64,000 nucleotides of DNA from the NCBI GenBank assembly GCA_963995525.1, contig CAXEFP010000908.1, positions 806,001 to 870,000 on the forward strand, in the 5' to 3' direction. Shown here in pieces: positions 48,701-61,962 of the stretch (its first letter is position 1; the number at the start of each line of letters is the position of its first letter). The position numbers and the translations under genes were made by a program. The stretch comes from Escarpia spicata. Lineage: Eukaryota > Annelida > Polychaeta > Sabellida > Siboglinidae. The notes under the pieces are model-generated. The model did not search any database, was not told the origin of the DNA, and saw only the letters and a list, made by a program, of their open reading frames with translations.

Positions 48701-51700
48701 AATGGGAATGCATGTTACCGTTTTATCCCCGTCACGTAAGTTACAAGAACATATTACGTAAGTTATAGGTGTGAAAACTCATCCCCATTTGATGTTTTAT
48801 CTTGTCTAAAGCAGCAGTACATTCAGTACTCACGAGACAAACATGTCCCATGTCAAAATGTTCGAAAAAAATTAATGCATATCACAGCAAAACGGTATTT
48901 GTAGTGCACTTTTTTCGGCGGAAGGATCCTTAATGTGGTCTTACCCCAAATAGATGTTTTGCATGTTACAAATCTTCACGAAGGCTAGATTGATATCAAG
49001 CTACACACATAACTAGATTAATCACAAATGGGAATGCATGTTACCGTTCTATCTCCGTCACGTAAGTTACAAGAACATATTACGTAAGTTATAGGTGTGA
49101 AAACTAATCCCCATTTGAAGTTTTTTCTTATCTAAAGCAGCAGTACATTCAGTACTCACGAGACAAACATGTCCCATGTCAAAGTGTTCGAAAAAAATTA
49201 ATGCATATCACAGCAAAACGGTATTTGTAGTGCACTTTTTTCGGCGGAAGGATCCTTAATGTGGTCTTATCCCAAATAGATGATTTGCATGTTACAAATC
49301 TTCACGAAGGCTAGATTGATATCAAGCTACACACATAACTAGATTAACCCCAAATGGGAATGCATGTTACCGTTTTATCCCCGTCACGTAAGTTACAAGA
49401 ACATATTACGTAAGTTATAGGTGTGAAAACTCATCCCCATTTGATGTTTTATCTTGTCTAAAGCAGCAGTACATTCAGTACTCACGAGACAAACATGTCC
49501 CATGTCAAAATGTTCGAAAAAAATTAATGCATATCACAGCAAAACGGTATTTGTAGTGCACTTTTTTCGGCGGAAGGATCCTTACTGTGGTCTTACCCCA
49601 AATAGATGTTTTGCATGTTACAAATCTTCACGAAGGCTAGATTGATATCAAGCTACACACATAACTAGATTAACCCCAAATGGGAATGCATGTTACCGTT
49701 TTATCCCCGTCACGTAAGTTACAAGAACATATTACGTAAGTTATAGGTGTGAAAACTCATCCCCATTTGATGTTTTATCTTGTCTAAAGCAGCAGTACAT
49801 TCAGTACTCACGAGACAAACATGTCCCATGTCAAAATGTTCGAAAAAAATTAATGCATATCACAACATAACGGTATTTGTAGTGCACTTTTTTCGGCGGA
49901 AGGATCCTTAATGTGGTCTTACCCCAAATAGATGTTTTGCATGTTACAAATCTTCACGAAGGCTAGATTGATATCAAGCTACACACATAACTAGATTAAT
50001 CACAAATGGGAATGCATGTTACCGTTCTATCTCCGTCACGTAAGTTACAAGAACATATTACGTAAGTTATAGGTGTGAAAACTCATCCCCATTTGATGTT
50101 TTATCTTGTCTAAAGCAGCAGTACATTCAGTACTCACGAGACAAACATGTCCCATGTCAAAATGTTCGAAAAAAATTAATGCATATCACAGCAAAACGGT
50201 ATTTGTAGTGCACTTTTTTCGGCGGAAGGATCCTTAATGTGGTCTTATCCCAAATAGATGATTTGCATGTTACAAATCTTCACGAAGGCTAGATTGATAT
50301 CAAGCTACACACATAACTAGATTAACCCCAAATGGGAATGCATGTTACCGTTTTATCCCCGTCACGTAAGTTACAAGAACATATTACGTAAGTTATAGGT
50401 GTGAAAACTCATCCCCATTTGATGTTTTATCTTGTCTAAAGCAGCAGTACATTCAGTACTCACGAGACAAACATGTCCCATGTCAAAATGTTCGAAAAAA
50501 ATTAATGCATATCACAGCAAAACGGTATTTGTAGTGCACTTTTTTCGGCGGAAGGATCCTTAATGTGGTCTTACCCCAAATAGATGTTTTGCATGTTACA
50601 AATCTTCACGAAGGCTAGATTGATATCAAGCTACACACATAACTAGATTAATCACAAATGGGAATGCATGTTACCGTTCTATCTCCGTCACGTAAGTTAC
50701 AAGAACATATTACGTAAGTTATAGGTGTGAAAACTAATCCCCATTTGAAGTTTTTTCTTATCTAAAGCAGCAGTACATTCAGTACTCACGAGACAAACAT
50801 GTCCCATGTCAAAGTGTTCGAAAAAAATTAATGCATATCACAGCAAAACGGTATTTGTAGTGCACTTTTTTCGGCGGAAGGATCCTTAATGTGGTCTTAT
50901 CCCAAATAGATGATTTGCATGTTACAAATCTTCACGAAGGCTAGATTGATATCAAGCTACACACATAACTAGATTAACCCCAAATGGGAATGCATGTTAC
51001 CGTTTTATCCCCGTCACGTAAGTTACAAGAACATATTACGTAAGTTATAGGTGTGAAAACTCATCCCCATTTGATGTTTTATCTTGTCTAAAGCAGCAGT
51101 ACATTCAGTACTCACGAGACAAACATGTCCCATGTCAAAATGTTCGAAAAAAATTAATGCATATCACAGCAAAACGGTATTTGTAGTGCACTTTTTTCGG
51201 CGGAAGGATCCTTAATGTGGTCTTACCCCAAATAGATGTTTTGCATGTTACAAATCTTCACGAAGGCTAGATTGATATCAAGCTACACACATAACTAGAT
51301 TAATCACAAATGGGAATGCATGTTACCGTTCTATCTCCGTCACGTAAGTTACAAGAACATATTACGTAAGTTATAGGTGTGAAAACTAATCCCCATTTGA
51401 AGTTTTTTCTTATCTAAAGCAGCAGTACATTCAGTACTCACGAGACAAACATGTCCCATGTCAAAGTGTTCGAAAAAAATTAATGCATATCACAGCAAAA
51501 CGGTATTTGTAGTGCACTTTTTTCGGCGGAAGGATCCTTAATGTGGTCTTATCCCAAATAGATGATTTGCATGTTACAAATCTTCACGAAGGCTAGATTG
51601 ATATCAAGCTACACACATAACTAGATTAACCCCAAATGGGAATGCATGTTACCGTTTTATCCCCGTCACGTAAGTTACAAGAACATATTACGTAAGTTAT

Positions 51701-52835
51701 AGGTGTGAAAACTCATCCCCATTTGATGTTTTATCTTGTCTAAAGCAGCAGTACATTCAGTACTCACGAGACAAACATGTCCCATGTCAAAATGTTCGAA
51801 ACAAATTAATGCATATCACAGCAAAACGGTATTTGTAGTGCACTTTTTTCGGCGGAACGATCATTACTGTGGTCTTACCCCAAATAGATGTTTTGCATGT
51901 TACAAATCTTCACGAAGGCTAGATTGATATCAAGCTACACACATAACTAGATTAACCCCAAATGGGAATGCATGTTACCGTTTTATCCCCGTCACGTAAG
52001 TTACAAGAACATATTACGTAAGTTATAGGTGTGAAAACTCATCCCCATTTGATGTTTTATCTTGTCTAAAGCAGCAGTACATTCAGTACTCACGAGACAA
52101 ACATGTCCCATGTCAAAATGTTCGAAAAAAATTAATGCATATCACAGCAAAACGGTATTTGTAGTGCACTTTTTTCGGCGGAAGGATCCTTAATGTGGTC
52201 TTACCCCAAATAGATGTTTTGCATGTTACAAATCTTCACGAAGGCTAGATTGATATCAAGATACACACATAACTAGATTAATCACAAATGGGAATGCATG
52301 TTACCGTTCTATCTCCGTCACGTAAGTTACAAGAACATATTACGTAAGTTATAGGTGTGAAAACTAATCCCCATTTGAAGTTTTTTCTTATCTAAAGCAG
52401 CAGTACATTCAGTACTCACGAGACAAACATGTCCCATGTCAAAGTGTTCGAAAAAAATTAATGCATATCACAGCAAAACGTTATTTGTAGTGCACTTTTT
52501 TCGGCGGAAGGATCCTTAATGTGGTCTTATCCCAAATAGATGATTTGCATGTTACAAATCTTCACGAAGGCTAGATTGATATCAAGCTACACACATAACT
52601 AGATTAACCCCAAATGGGAATGCATGTTACCGTTTTATCCCCGTCACGTAAGTTACAAGAACATATTACGTAAGTTATAGGTGTGAAAACTCATCCCCAT
52701 TTGATGTTTTATCTTGTCTAAAGCAGCAGTACATTCAGTACTCACGAGACAAACATGTCCCATGTCAAAATGTTCGAAAAAAATTAATGCATATCACAGC
52801 AAAACGGTATTTGTAGTGCACTTTTTTCGGCGGAA
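42730..52835 (+). repeat. F-prime-led units of 13, 7 and 10 monomers
   Basis: After the closing A at 42730 the units are F'-E-A-B-A-B-A-B-A'-E-A-B-A (43056), F'-E-A'-E-A-B-A (47294) and F'-E-A-B-A-B-A-F-B-A (49576). All begin F'-E and end with A, mostly B-A. The lengths differ by insertion or loss of A-B and A'-E dimers. F at 51858 has GGAACGATC for GGAAGGATC. The B at 52184 has TCAAGATACAC and ACGTTATTT. Confidence 0.84.
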
Positions 52836-55800
52836 GGATCCTTACTGTGGTCTTACCCCAAATAGATGTTTTGCATGTTACAAATCTTCACGAAGGCTAG
52901 ATTGATATCAAGCTACACACATAACTAGATTAACCCCAAATGGGAATGCATGTTACCGTTTTATCCCCGTCACGTAAGTTACAAGAACATATTACGTAAG
53001 TTATAGGTGTGAAAACTCATCCCCATTTGATGTTTTATCTTGTCTAAAGCAGCAGTACATTCAGTACTCACGAGACAAACATGTCCCATGTCAAAATGTT
53101 CGAAAAAAATTAATGCATATCACAACATAACGGTATTTGTAGTGCACTTTTTTCGGCGGAAGGATCCTTAATGTGGTCTTACCCCAAATATATGTTTTGC
53201 ATGTTACAAATCTTCACGAAGGCTAGATTGATATCAAGCTACACACATAACTAGATTAATCACAAATGGGAATGCATGTTACCGTTCTATCTCCGTCACG
53301 TAAGTTACAAGAACATATTACGTAAGTTATAGGTGTGAAAACTCATCCCCATTTGATGTTTTATCTTGTCTAAAGCAGCAGTACATTCAGTACTCACGAG
53401 ACAAACATGTCCCATGTCAAAATGTTCGAAAAAAATTAATGCATATCACAGCAAAACGGTATTTGTAGTGCACTTTTTTCGGCGGAAGGATCCTTAATGT
53501 GGTCTTATCCCAAATAGATGATTTGCATGTTACAAATCTTCACGAAGGCTAGATTGATATCAAGCTACACACATAACTAGATTAACCCCAAATGGGAATG
53601 CATGTTACCGTTTTATCCCCGTCACGTAAGTTACAAGAACATATTACGTAAGTTATAGGTGTGAAAACTCATCCCCATTTGATGTTTTATCTTGTCTAAA
53701 GCAGCAGTACATTCAGTACTCACGAGACAAACATGTCCCATGTCAAAATGTTCGAAAAAAATTAATGCATATCACAGCAAAACGGTATTTGTAGTGCACT
53801 TTTTTCGGCGGAAGGATCCTTAATGTGGTCTTACCCCAAATAGATGTTTTGCATGTTACAAATCTTCACGAAGGCTAGATTGATATCAAGCTACACACAT
53901 AACTAGATTAATCACAAATGGGAATGCATGTTACCGTTCTATCTCCGTCACGTAAGTTACAAGAACATATTACGTAAGTTATAGGTGTGAAAACTAATCC
54001 CCATTTGAAGTTTTTTCTTATCTAAAGCAGCAGTACATTCAGTACTCACGAGACAAACATGTCCCATGTCAAAGTGTTCGAAAAAAATTAATGCATATCA
54101 CAGCAAAACGGTATTTGTAGTGCACTTTTTTCGGCGGAAGGATCCTTAATGTGGTTTTATCCCAAATAGATGATTTGCATGTTACAAATCTTCACGAAGG
54201 CTAGATTGATATCAAGCTACACACATAACTAGATTAACCCCAAATGGGAATGCATGTTACCGTTTTATCCCCGTCACGTAAGTTACAAGAACATATTACG
54301 TAAGTTATAGGTGTGAAAACTCATCCCCATTTGAAGTTTTTTCTTGTCTAAAGCAGCAGTACCTTCAGTACTCACGAGACAAACATGTCCCATATCAAAG
54401 TGTTCGAAAAAAATTAATGCATATCACAGCAAAACGGTATTTGTAATGCACTTTTTTCGGCGGAAGGATATTTAATGTGGTCTTACCCCAAATAGATGTT
54501 TTGCATGTTACAAATCTTCACGAAGGCTAGATTGATATCAAGCTACACACATAACTAGATTAACCCCAAATGGGAATGCATGTTATCGTTTTATCCCCGT
54601 CACGTAAGTTACAAGAACATATTACGTAAGTTATAGGTGTGAAAACTCATCCCCATTTGATGTTTTATCTTGTCTAAAGCAGCAGTACATTCAGTACTCA
54701 CGAGACAAACATGTCCCATGTCAAAATGTTCGAAAAAAATTAATGCATATCACAGCAAAACGGTATTTGTAGTGCACTTTTTTCGGCGGAAGGATCCTTA
54801 ATGTGGTCTTACCCCAAATAGATGTTTTGCATGTTACAAATCTTCACGAAGGCTAGATTGATATCAAGCTACACACATAACTAGATTAATCACAAATGGG
54901 AATGCATGTTACCGTTCTATCTCCGTCACGTAAGTTACAAGAACATATTACGTAAGTTATAGGTGTGAAAACTAATCCCCATTTGAAGTTTTTTCTTATC
55001 TAAAGCAGCAGTACATTCAGTACTCACGAGACAAACATGTCCCATGTCAAAATGTTCGAAAAAAATTAATGCATATCACAGCAAAACGGTATTTGTAGTG
55101 CACTTTTTTCGGCGGAAGGATCCTTAATGTGGTCTTACCCCAAATAGATGTTTTGCATGTTACAAATCTTCACGAAGGCTAGATTGATATCAAGCTACAC
55201 ACATAACTAGATTAATCACAAATGGGAATGCATGTTACCGTTCTATCTCCGTCACGTAAGTTACAAGAACATATTACGTAAGTTATAGGTGTGAAAACTA
55301 ATCCCCATTTGAAGTTTTTTCTTATCTAAAGCAGCAGTACATTCAGTACTCACGAGACAAACATGTCCCATGTCAAAGTGTTCGAAAAAAATTAATGCAT
55401 ATCACAGCAAAACGGTATTTGTAGTGCACTTTTTTCGGCGGAAGGATCCTTAATGTGGTCTTATCCCAAATAGATGATTTGCATGTTACAAATCTTCACG
55501 AAGGCTAGATTGATATCAAGCTACACACATAACTAGATTAACCCCAAATGGGAATGCATGTTACCGTTTTATCCCCGTCACGTAAGTTACAAGAACATAT
55601 TACGTAAGTTATAGGTGTGAAAACTCATCCCCATTTGAAGTTTTTTCTTGTCTAAAGCAGCAGTACCTTCAGTACTCACGAGACAAACATGTCCCATATC
55701 AAAGTGTTCGAAAAAAATTAATGCATATCACAGCAAAACGGTATTTGTAATGCACTTTTTTCGGCGGAAGGATATTTAATGTGGTCTTACCCCAAATATA

Positions 55801-57725
55801 TGTTTTGCATGTTACAAATCTTCACGAAGGCTAGATTGATATCAAGCTACACACATAACTAGATTAACCCCAAATGGGAATGCATGTTATCGTTTTATCC
55901 CCGTCACGTAAGTTACAAGAACATATTACGTAAGTTATAGGTGTGAAAACTCATCCCCATTTGATGTTTTATCTTGTCTAAAGCAGCAGTACATTCAGTA
56001 CTCACGAGACAAACATGTCCCATGTCAAAATGTTCGAAAAAATTTAATGCATATCACAGCAAAACGGTATTTGTAGTGCACTTTTTTCGGCGGAAGGATC
56101 CTTAATGTGGTCTTACCCCAAATAGATGTTTTGCATGTTACAAATCTTCACGAAGGCTAGATTGATATCAAGCTACACACATAACTAGATTAATCACAAA
56201 TGGGAATGCATGTTACCGTTCTATCTCCGTCACGTAAGTTACAAGAACATATTACGTAAGTTATAGGTGTGAAAACTAATCCCCATTTGAAGTTTTTTCT
56301 TATCTAAAGCAGCAGTACATTCAGTACTCACGAGACAAACATGTCCCATGTCAAAGTGTTCGAAAAAAATTCATGCATATCACAGCAAAACGGTATTTGT
56401 AGTGCACTTTTTTCGGCGGAAGGATCCTTAATGTGGTCTTATCCCAAATAGATGATTTGCATGTTACAAATCTTCACGAAGGCTAGATTGATATCAAGCT
56501 AAACACATAATTAGATTAACCCCAAATGGGAATGCATGTTACCGTTTTATCCCCGTCACGTAAGTTACAAGAACATATTACGTAAGTTATAGGTGTGAAA
56601 ACTCATCCCCATTTGATGTTTTATCTTGTCTAAAGCAGCAGTACATTCAGTACTCACGAGACAAACATGTCCCATGTCAAAATGTTCGAAAAAAATTAAT
56701 GCATATCACAGCATAACGGTATTTGTAGTGCACTTTTTTCGGCGGAAGGATCCTTAATGTGGTCTTATCCCAAATAGATGATTTGCATGTTACAAATCTT
56801 CACGAAGGCTAGATTGATATCAAGCTACACACATAACTAGATTAACCCCAAATGGGAATGCATGTTACCGTTTTATCCCCGTCACGTAAGTTACAAGAAC
56901 ATATTACGTAAGTTATAGGTGTGAAAACTCATCCCCATTTGATGTTTTATCTTGTCTAAAGCAGCAGTACATTCAGTACTCACGAGACAAACATGTCCCA
57001 TGTCAAAATGTTCGAAACAAATTAATGCATATCACAGCAAAACGGTATTTGTAGTGCACTTTTTTCGGCGGAAGGATCCTTAATGTGGTCTTACCCCAAA
57101 TAGATGTTTTGCATGTTACAAATCTTCACGAAGGCTAGATTGATATCAAGCTACACACATAACTAGATTAATCACAAATGGGAATGCATGTTACCGTTCT
57201 ATCTCCGTCACGTAAGTTACAAGAACATATTACGTAAGTTATAGGTGTGAAAACTAATCCCCATTTGAAGTTTTTTCTTATCTAAAGCAGCAGTACATTC
57301 AGTACTCACGAGACAAACATGTCCCATGTCAAAGTGTTCGAAAAAAATTAATGCATATCACAGCAAAACGGTATTTGTAGTGCACTTTTTTCGGCGGAAG
57401 GATCCTTAATGTGGTCTTATCCCAAATAGATGATTTGCATGTTACAAATCTTCACGAAGGCTAGATTGATATCAAGCTACACACATAACTAGATTAACCC
57501 CAAATGGGAATGCATGTTACCGTTTTATCCCCGTCACGTAAGTTACAAGAACATATTACGTAAGTTATAGGTGTGAAAACTCATCCCCATTTGATGTTTT
57601 ATCTTGTCTAAAGCAGCAGTACATTCAGTACTCACGAGACAAACATGTCCCATGTCAAAATGTTCGAAAAAAATTAATGCATATCACAGCAAAACGGTAT
57701 TTGTAGTGCACTTTTTTCGGCGGAA
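52836..57725 (+). repeat. F-prime-led unit, 15 monomers, with C-D pairs
   Basis: The order is F'-E-A-B-C-D-B-B-C-D-B-A-A-B-A. C-D pairs reappear here after none between 33276 and 54139. C-D-B is present twice (54140 and 55444), each D with GTTATCG. The B at 54792 ends in CAAAATG rather than CAAAGTG and is followed by another B. The A at 56422 carries CTAAACACATAATTAG, otherwise an F marker. Private changes include GTGGTTTTATCCC near 54151, AAAAATTTAATG near 56036 and ATTCATGCAT near 56369. Confidence 0.84.
54792..55117 (+). repeat. B monomer with A-type 3-prime end
   Basis: The unit is B-like through CTAAT, GAAGTTTTTTCTTATCT and TACATTCAG, then has A-type CATGTCAAAATG instead of CAAAGTG. It is followed by a second B unit, an unusual B-B junction. 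A local exchange near unit position 258-262 would explain both features. Confidence 0.85.
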
Positions 57726-58051
57726 GGATCCTTACTGTGGTCTTACCCCAAATAGATGTTTTGCATGTTACAAATCTTCACGAAGGCTAGATTGATATCA
57801 AGCTACACACATAACTAGATTAACCCCAAATGGGAATGCATGTTACCGTTTTATCCCCGTCACGTAAGTTACAAGAACATATTACGTAAGTTATAGGTGT
57901 GAAAACTCATCCCCATTTGATGTTTTATCTTGTCTAAAGCAGCAGTACATTCAGTACTCACGAGACAAACATGTCCCATGTCAAAATGTTCGAAAAAAAT
58001 TAATGCATATCACAACATAACGGTATTTGTAGTGCACTTTTTTCGGCGGAA
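57726..58051 (+). repeat. F-prime monomer before the 6-unit duplication
   Basis: It carries GGATCCTTACTG and ACAACATAACGG. It is followed by E, as for most F-prime units from 36536 on. It lies 15 units after the F-prime at 52836. Confidence 0.88.
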
Positions 58052-61000
58052 GGATCCTTAATGTGGTCTTACCCCAAATAGATGTTTTGCATGTTACAAA
58101 TCTTCACGAAGGCTAGATTGATATCAAGCTACACACATAACTAGATTAATCACAAATGGGAATGCATGTTACCGTTCTATCTCCGTCACGTAAGTTACAA
58201 GAACATATTACGTAAGTTATAGGTGTGAAAACTCATCCCCATTTGATGTTTTATCTTGTCTAAAGCAGCAGTACATTCAGTACTCACGAGACAAACATGT
58301 CCCATGTCAAAATGTTCGAAAAAAATTAATGCATATCACAGCAAAACGGTATTTGTAGTGCACTTTTTTCGGCGGAAGGATCCTTAATGTGGTCTTATCC
58401 CAAATAGATGATTTGCATGTTACAAATCTTCACGAAGGCTAGATTGATATCAAGCTACACACATAACTAGATTAACCCCAAATGGGAATGCATGTTACCG
58501 TTTTATCCCCGTCACGTAAGTTACAAGAACATATTACGTAAGTTATAGGTGTGAAAACTCATCCCCATTTGAAGTTTTTTCTTGTCTAAAGCAGCAGTAC
58601 CTTCAGTACTCACGAGACAAACATGTCCCATATCAAAGTGTTCGAAAAAAATTAATGCATATCACAGCAAAACGGTATTTGTAATGCACTTTTTTCGGCG
58701 GAAGGATATTTAATGTGGTCTTACCCCAAATAGATGTTTTGCATGTTACAAATCTTCACGAAGGCTAGATTGATATCAAGCTACACACATAACTAGATTA
58801 ACCCCAAATGGGAATGCATGTTATCGTTTTATCCCCGTCACGTAAGTTACAAGAACATATTACGTAAGTTATAGGTGTGAAAACTCATCCCCATTTGATG
58901 TTTTATCTTGTCTAAAGCAGCAGTACATTCAGTACTCACGAGACAAACATGTCCCATGTCAAAATGTTCGAAAAAAATTAATGCATATCACAGCAAAACG
59001 GTATTTGTAGTGCACTTTTTTCGGCGGAAGGATCCTTAATGTGGTCTTACCCCAAATAGATGTTTTGCATGTTACAAATCTTCACGAAGGCTAGATTGAT
59101 ATCAAGCTACACACATAACTAGATTAATCACAAATGGGAATGCATGTTACCGTTCTATCTCCGTCACGTAAGTTACAAGAACATATTACGTAAGTTATAG
59201 GTGTGAAAACTAATCCCCATTTGAAGTTTTTTCTTATCTAAAGCAGCAGTACATTCAGTACTCACGAGACAAACATGTCCCATGTCAAAGTGTTCGAAAA
59301 AAATTAATGCATATCACAGCAAAACGGTATTTGTAGTGCACTTTTTTCGGCGGAAGGATCCTTAATGTGGTCTTATCCCAAATAGATGATTTGCATGTTA
59401 CAAATCTTCACGAAGGCTAGATTGATATCAAGCTACACACATAACTAGATTAACCCCAAATGGGAATGCATGTTACCGTTTTATCCCCGTCACGTAAGTT
59501 ACAAGAACATATTACGTAAGTTATAGGTGTGAAAACTCATCCCCATTTGATGTTTTATCTTGTCTAAAGCAGCAGTACATTCAGTACTCACGAGACAAAC
59601 ATGTCCCATGTCAAAATGTCCAAAAAAAATTAATGCATATCACAGCAAAACGGTATTTGTAGTGCACTTTTTTCGGCGGAAGGATCATTACTGTGGTCTT
59701 ACCCCAAATAGATGTTTTGCATGTTACAAATCTTCACGAAGGCTAGATTGATATCAAGCTAAACACATAATTAGATTAACCCCAAATGGGAATGCATGTT
59801 ACCGTTTTATCCCCGTCACGTAAGTTACAAGAACATATTACGTAAGTTATAGGTGTGAAAACTCATCCCCATTTGATGTTTTATCTTGTCTAAAGCAGCA
59901 GTACATTCAGTACTCACGAGACAAACATGTCCCATGTCAAAATGTTCGAAAAAAATTAATGCATATCACAGCATAACGGTATTTGTAGTGCACTTTTTTC
60001 GGCGGAAGGATCCTTAATGTGGTCTTACCCCAAATAGATGTTTTGCATGTTACAAATCTTCACGAAGGCTAGATTGATATCAAGCTACACACATAACTAG
60101 ATTAATCACAAATGGGAATGCATGTTACCGTTCTATCTCCGTCACGTAAGTTACAAGAACATATTACGTAAGTTATAGGTGTGAAAACTCATCCCCATTT
60201 GATGTTTTATCTTGTCTAAAGCAGCAGTACATTCAGTACTCACGAGACAAACATGTCCCATGTCAAAATGTTCGAAAAAAATTAATGCATATCACAGCAA
60301 AACGGTATTTGTAGTGCACTTTTTTCGGCGGAAGGATCCTTAATGTGGTCTTATCCCAAATAGATGATTTGCATGTTACAAATCTTCACGAAGGCTAGAT
60401 TGATATCAAGCTACACACATAACTAGATTAACCCCAAATGGGAATGCATGTTACCGTTTTATCCCCGTCACGTAAGTTACAAGAACATATTACGTAAGTT
60501 ATAGGTGTGAAAACTCATCCCCATTTGAAGTTTTTTCTTGTCTAAAGCAGCAGTACCTTCAGTACTCACGAGACAAACATGTCCCATATCAAAGTGTTCG
60601 AAAAAAATTAATGCATATCACAGCAAAACGGTATTTGTAATGCACTTTTTTCGGCGGAAGGATATTTAATGTGGTCTTACCCCAAATAGATGTTTTGCAT
60701 GTTACAAATCTTCACGAAGGCTAGATTGATATCAAGCTACACACATAACTAGATTAACCCCAAATGGGAATGCATGTTACCGTTTTATCCCCGTCACGTA
60801 AGTTACAAGAACATATTACGTAAGTTATAGGTGTGAAAACTCATCCCCATTTGATGTTTTATCTTGTCTAAAGCAGCAGTACATTCAGTACTCACGAGAC
60901 AAACATGTCCCATGTCAAAATGTTCGAAAAAAATTAATGCATATCACAGCAAAACGGTATTTGTAGTGCACTTTTTTCGGCGGAAGGATCCTTAATGTGG

Positions 61001-61962
61001 TCTTACCCCAAATAGATGTTTTGCATGTTACAAATCTTCACGAAGGCTAGATTGATATCAAGCTACACACATAACTAGATTAATCACAAATGGGAATGCA
61101 TGTTACCGTTCTATCTCCGTCACGTAAGTTACAAGAACATATTACGTAAGTTATAGGTGTGAAAACTAATCCCCATTTGAAGTTTTTTCTTATCTAAAGC
61201 AGCAGTACATTCAGTACTCACGAGACAAACATGTCCCATGTCAAAGTGTTCGAAAAAAATTAATGCATATCACAGCAAAACGGTATTTGTAGTGCACTTT
61301 TTTCGGCGGAAGGATCCTTAATGTGGTCTTATCCCAAATAGATGATTTGCATGTTACAAATCTTCACGAAGGCTAGATTGATATCAAGCTACACACATAA
61401 CTAGATTAACCCCAAATGGGAATGCATGTTACCGTTTTATCCCCGTCACGTAAGTTACAAGAACATATTACGTAAGTTATAGGTGTGAAAACTCATCCCC
61501 ATTTGATGTTTTATCTTGTCTAAAGCAGCAGTACATTCAGTACTCACGAGACAAACATGTCCCATGTCAAAATGTCCAAAACAAATTAATGCATATCACA
61601 GCAAAACGGTATTTGTAGTGCACTTTTTTCGGCGGAAGGATCATTACTGTGGTCTTACCCCAAATAGATGTTTTGCATGTTACAAATCTTCACGAAGGCT
61701 AGATTGATATCAAGCTAAACACATAATTAGATTAACCCCAAATGGGAATGCATGTTACCGTTTTATCCCCGTCACGTAAGTTACAAGAACATATTACGTA
61801 AGTTATAGGTGTGAAAACTCATCCCCATTTGATGTTTTATCTTGTCTAAAGCAGCAGTACATTCAGTACTCACGAGACAAACATGTCCCATGTCAAAATG
61901 TTCAAAAAAATTAATGCATATCACAGCATAACGGTATTTGTAGTGCACTTTTTTCGGCGGAA
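58052..61962 (+). repeat. 6-monomer tandem duplication E-C-D-B-A-F
   Basis: The order E-C-D-B-A-F at 58052-60007 is repeated at 60008-61962. Both F units have CTAAACACATAATTAG and both preceding A units have ATGTCCAAAA. The copies differ: the first D has GTTATCG and the second GTTACCG; the second A has CAAAACAAATT; the second F has lost one base. The second copy is therefore 1955 bp against 1956 bp. Confidence 0.87.
61903..61904 (+). other. 1-bp deletion in an F monomer
   Basis: The usual TTCGAAAAAAATT reads TTCAAAAAAATT. One base (G) is missing, giving a 325-bp unit at 61638-61962. The TTCGAA palindrome is lost. This is the second of the two length changes in the window. Confidence 0.93.
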
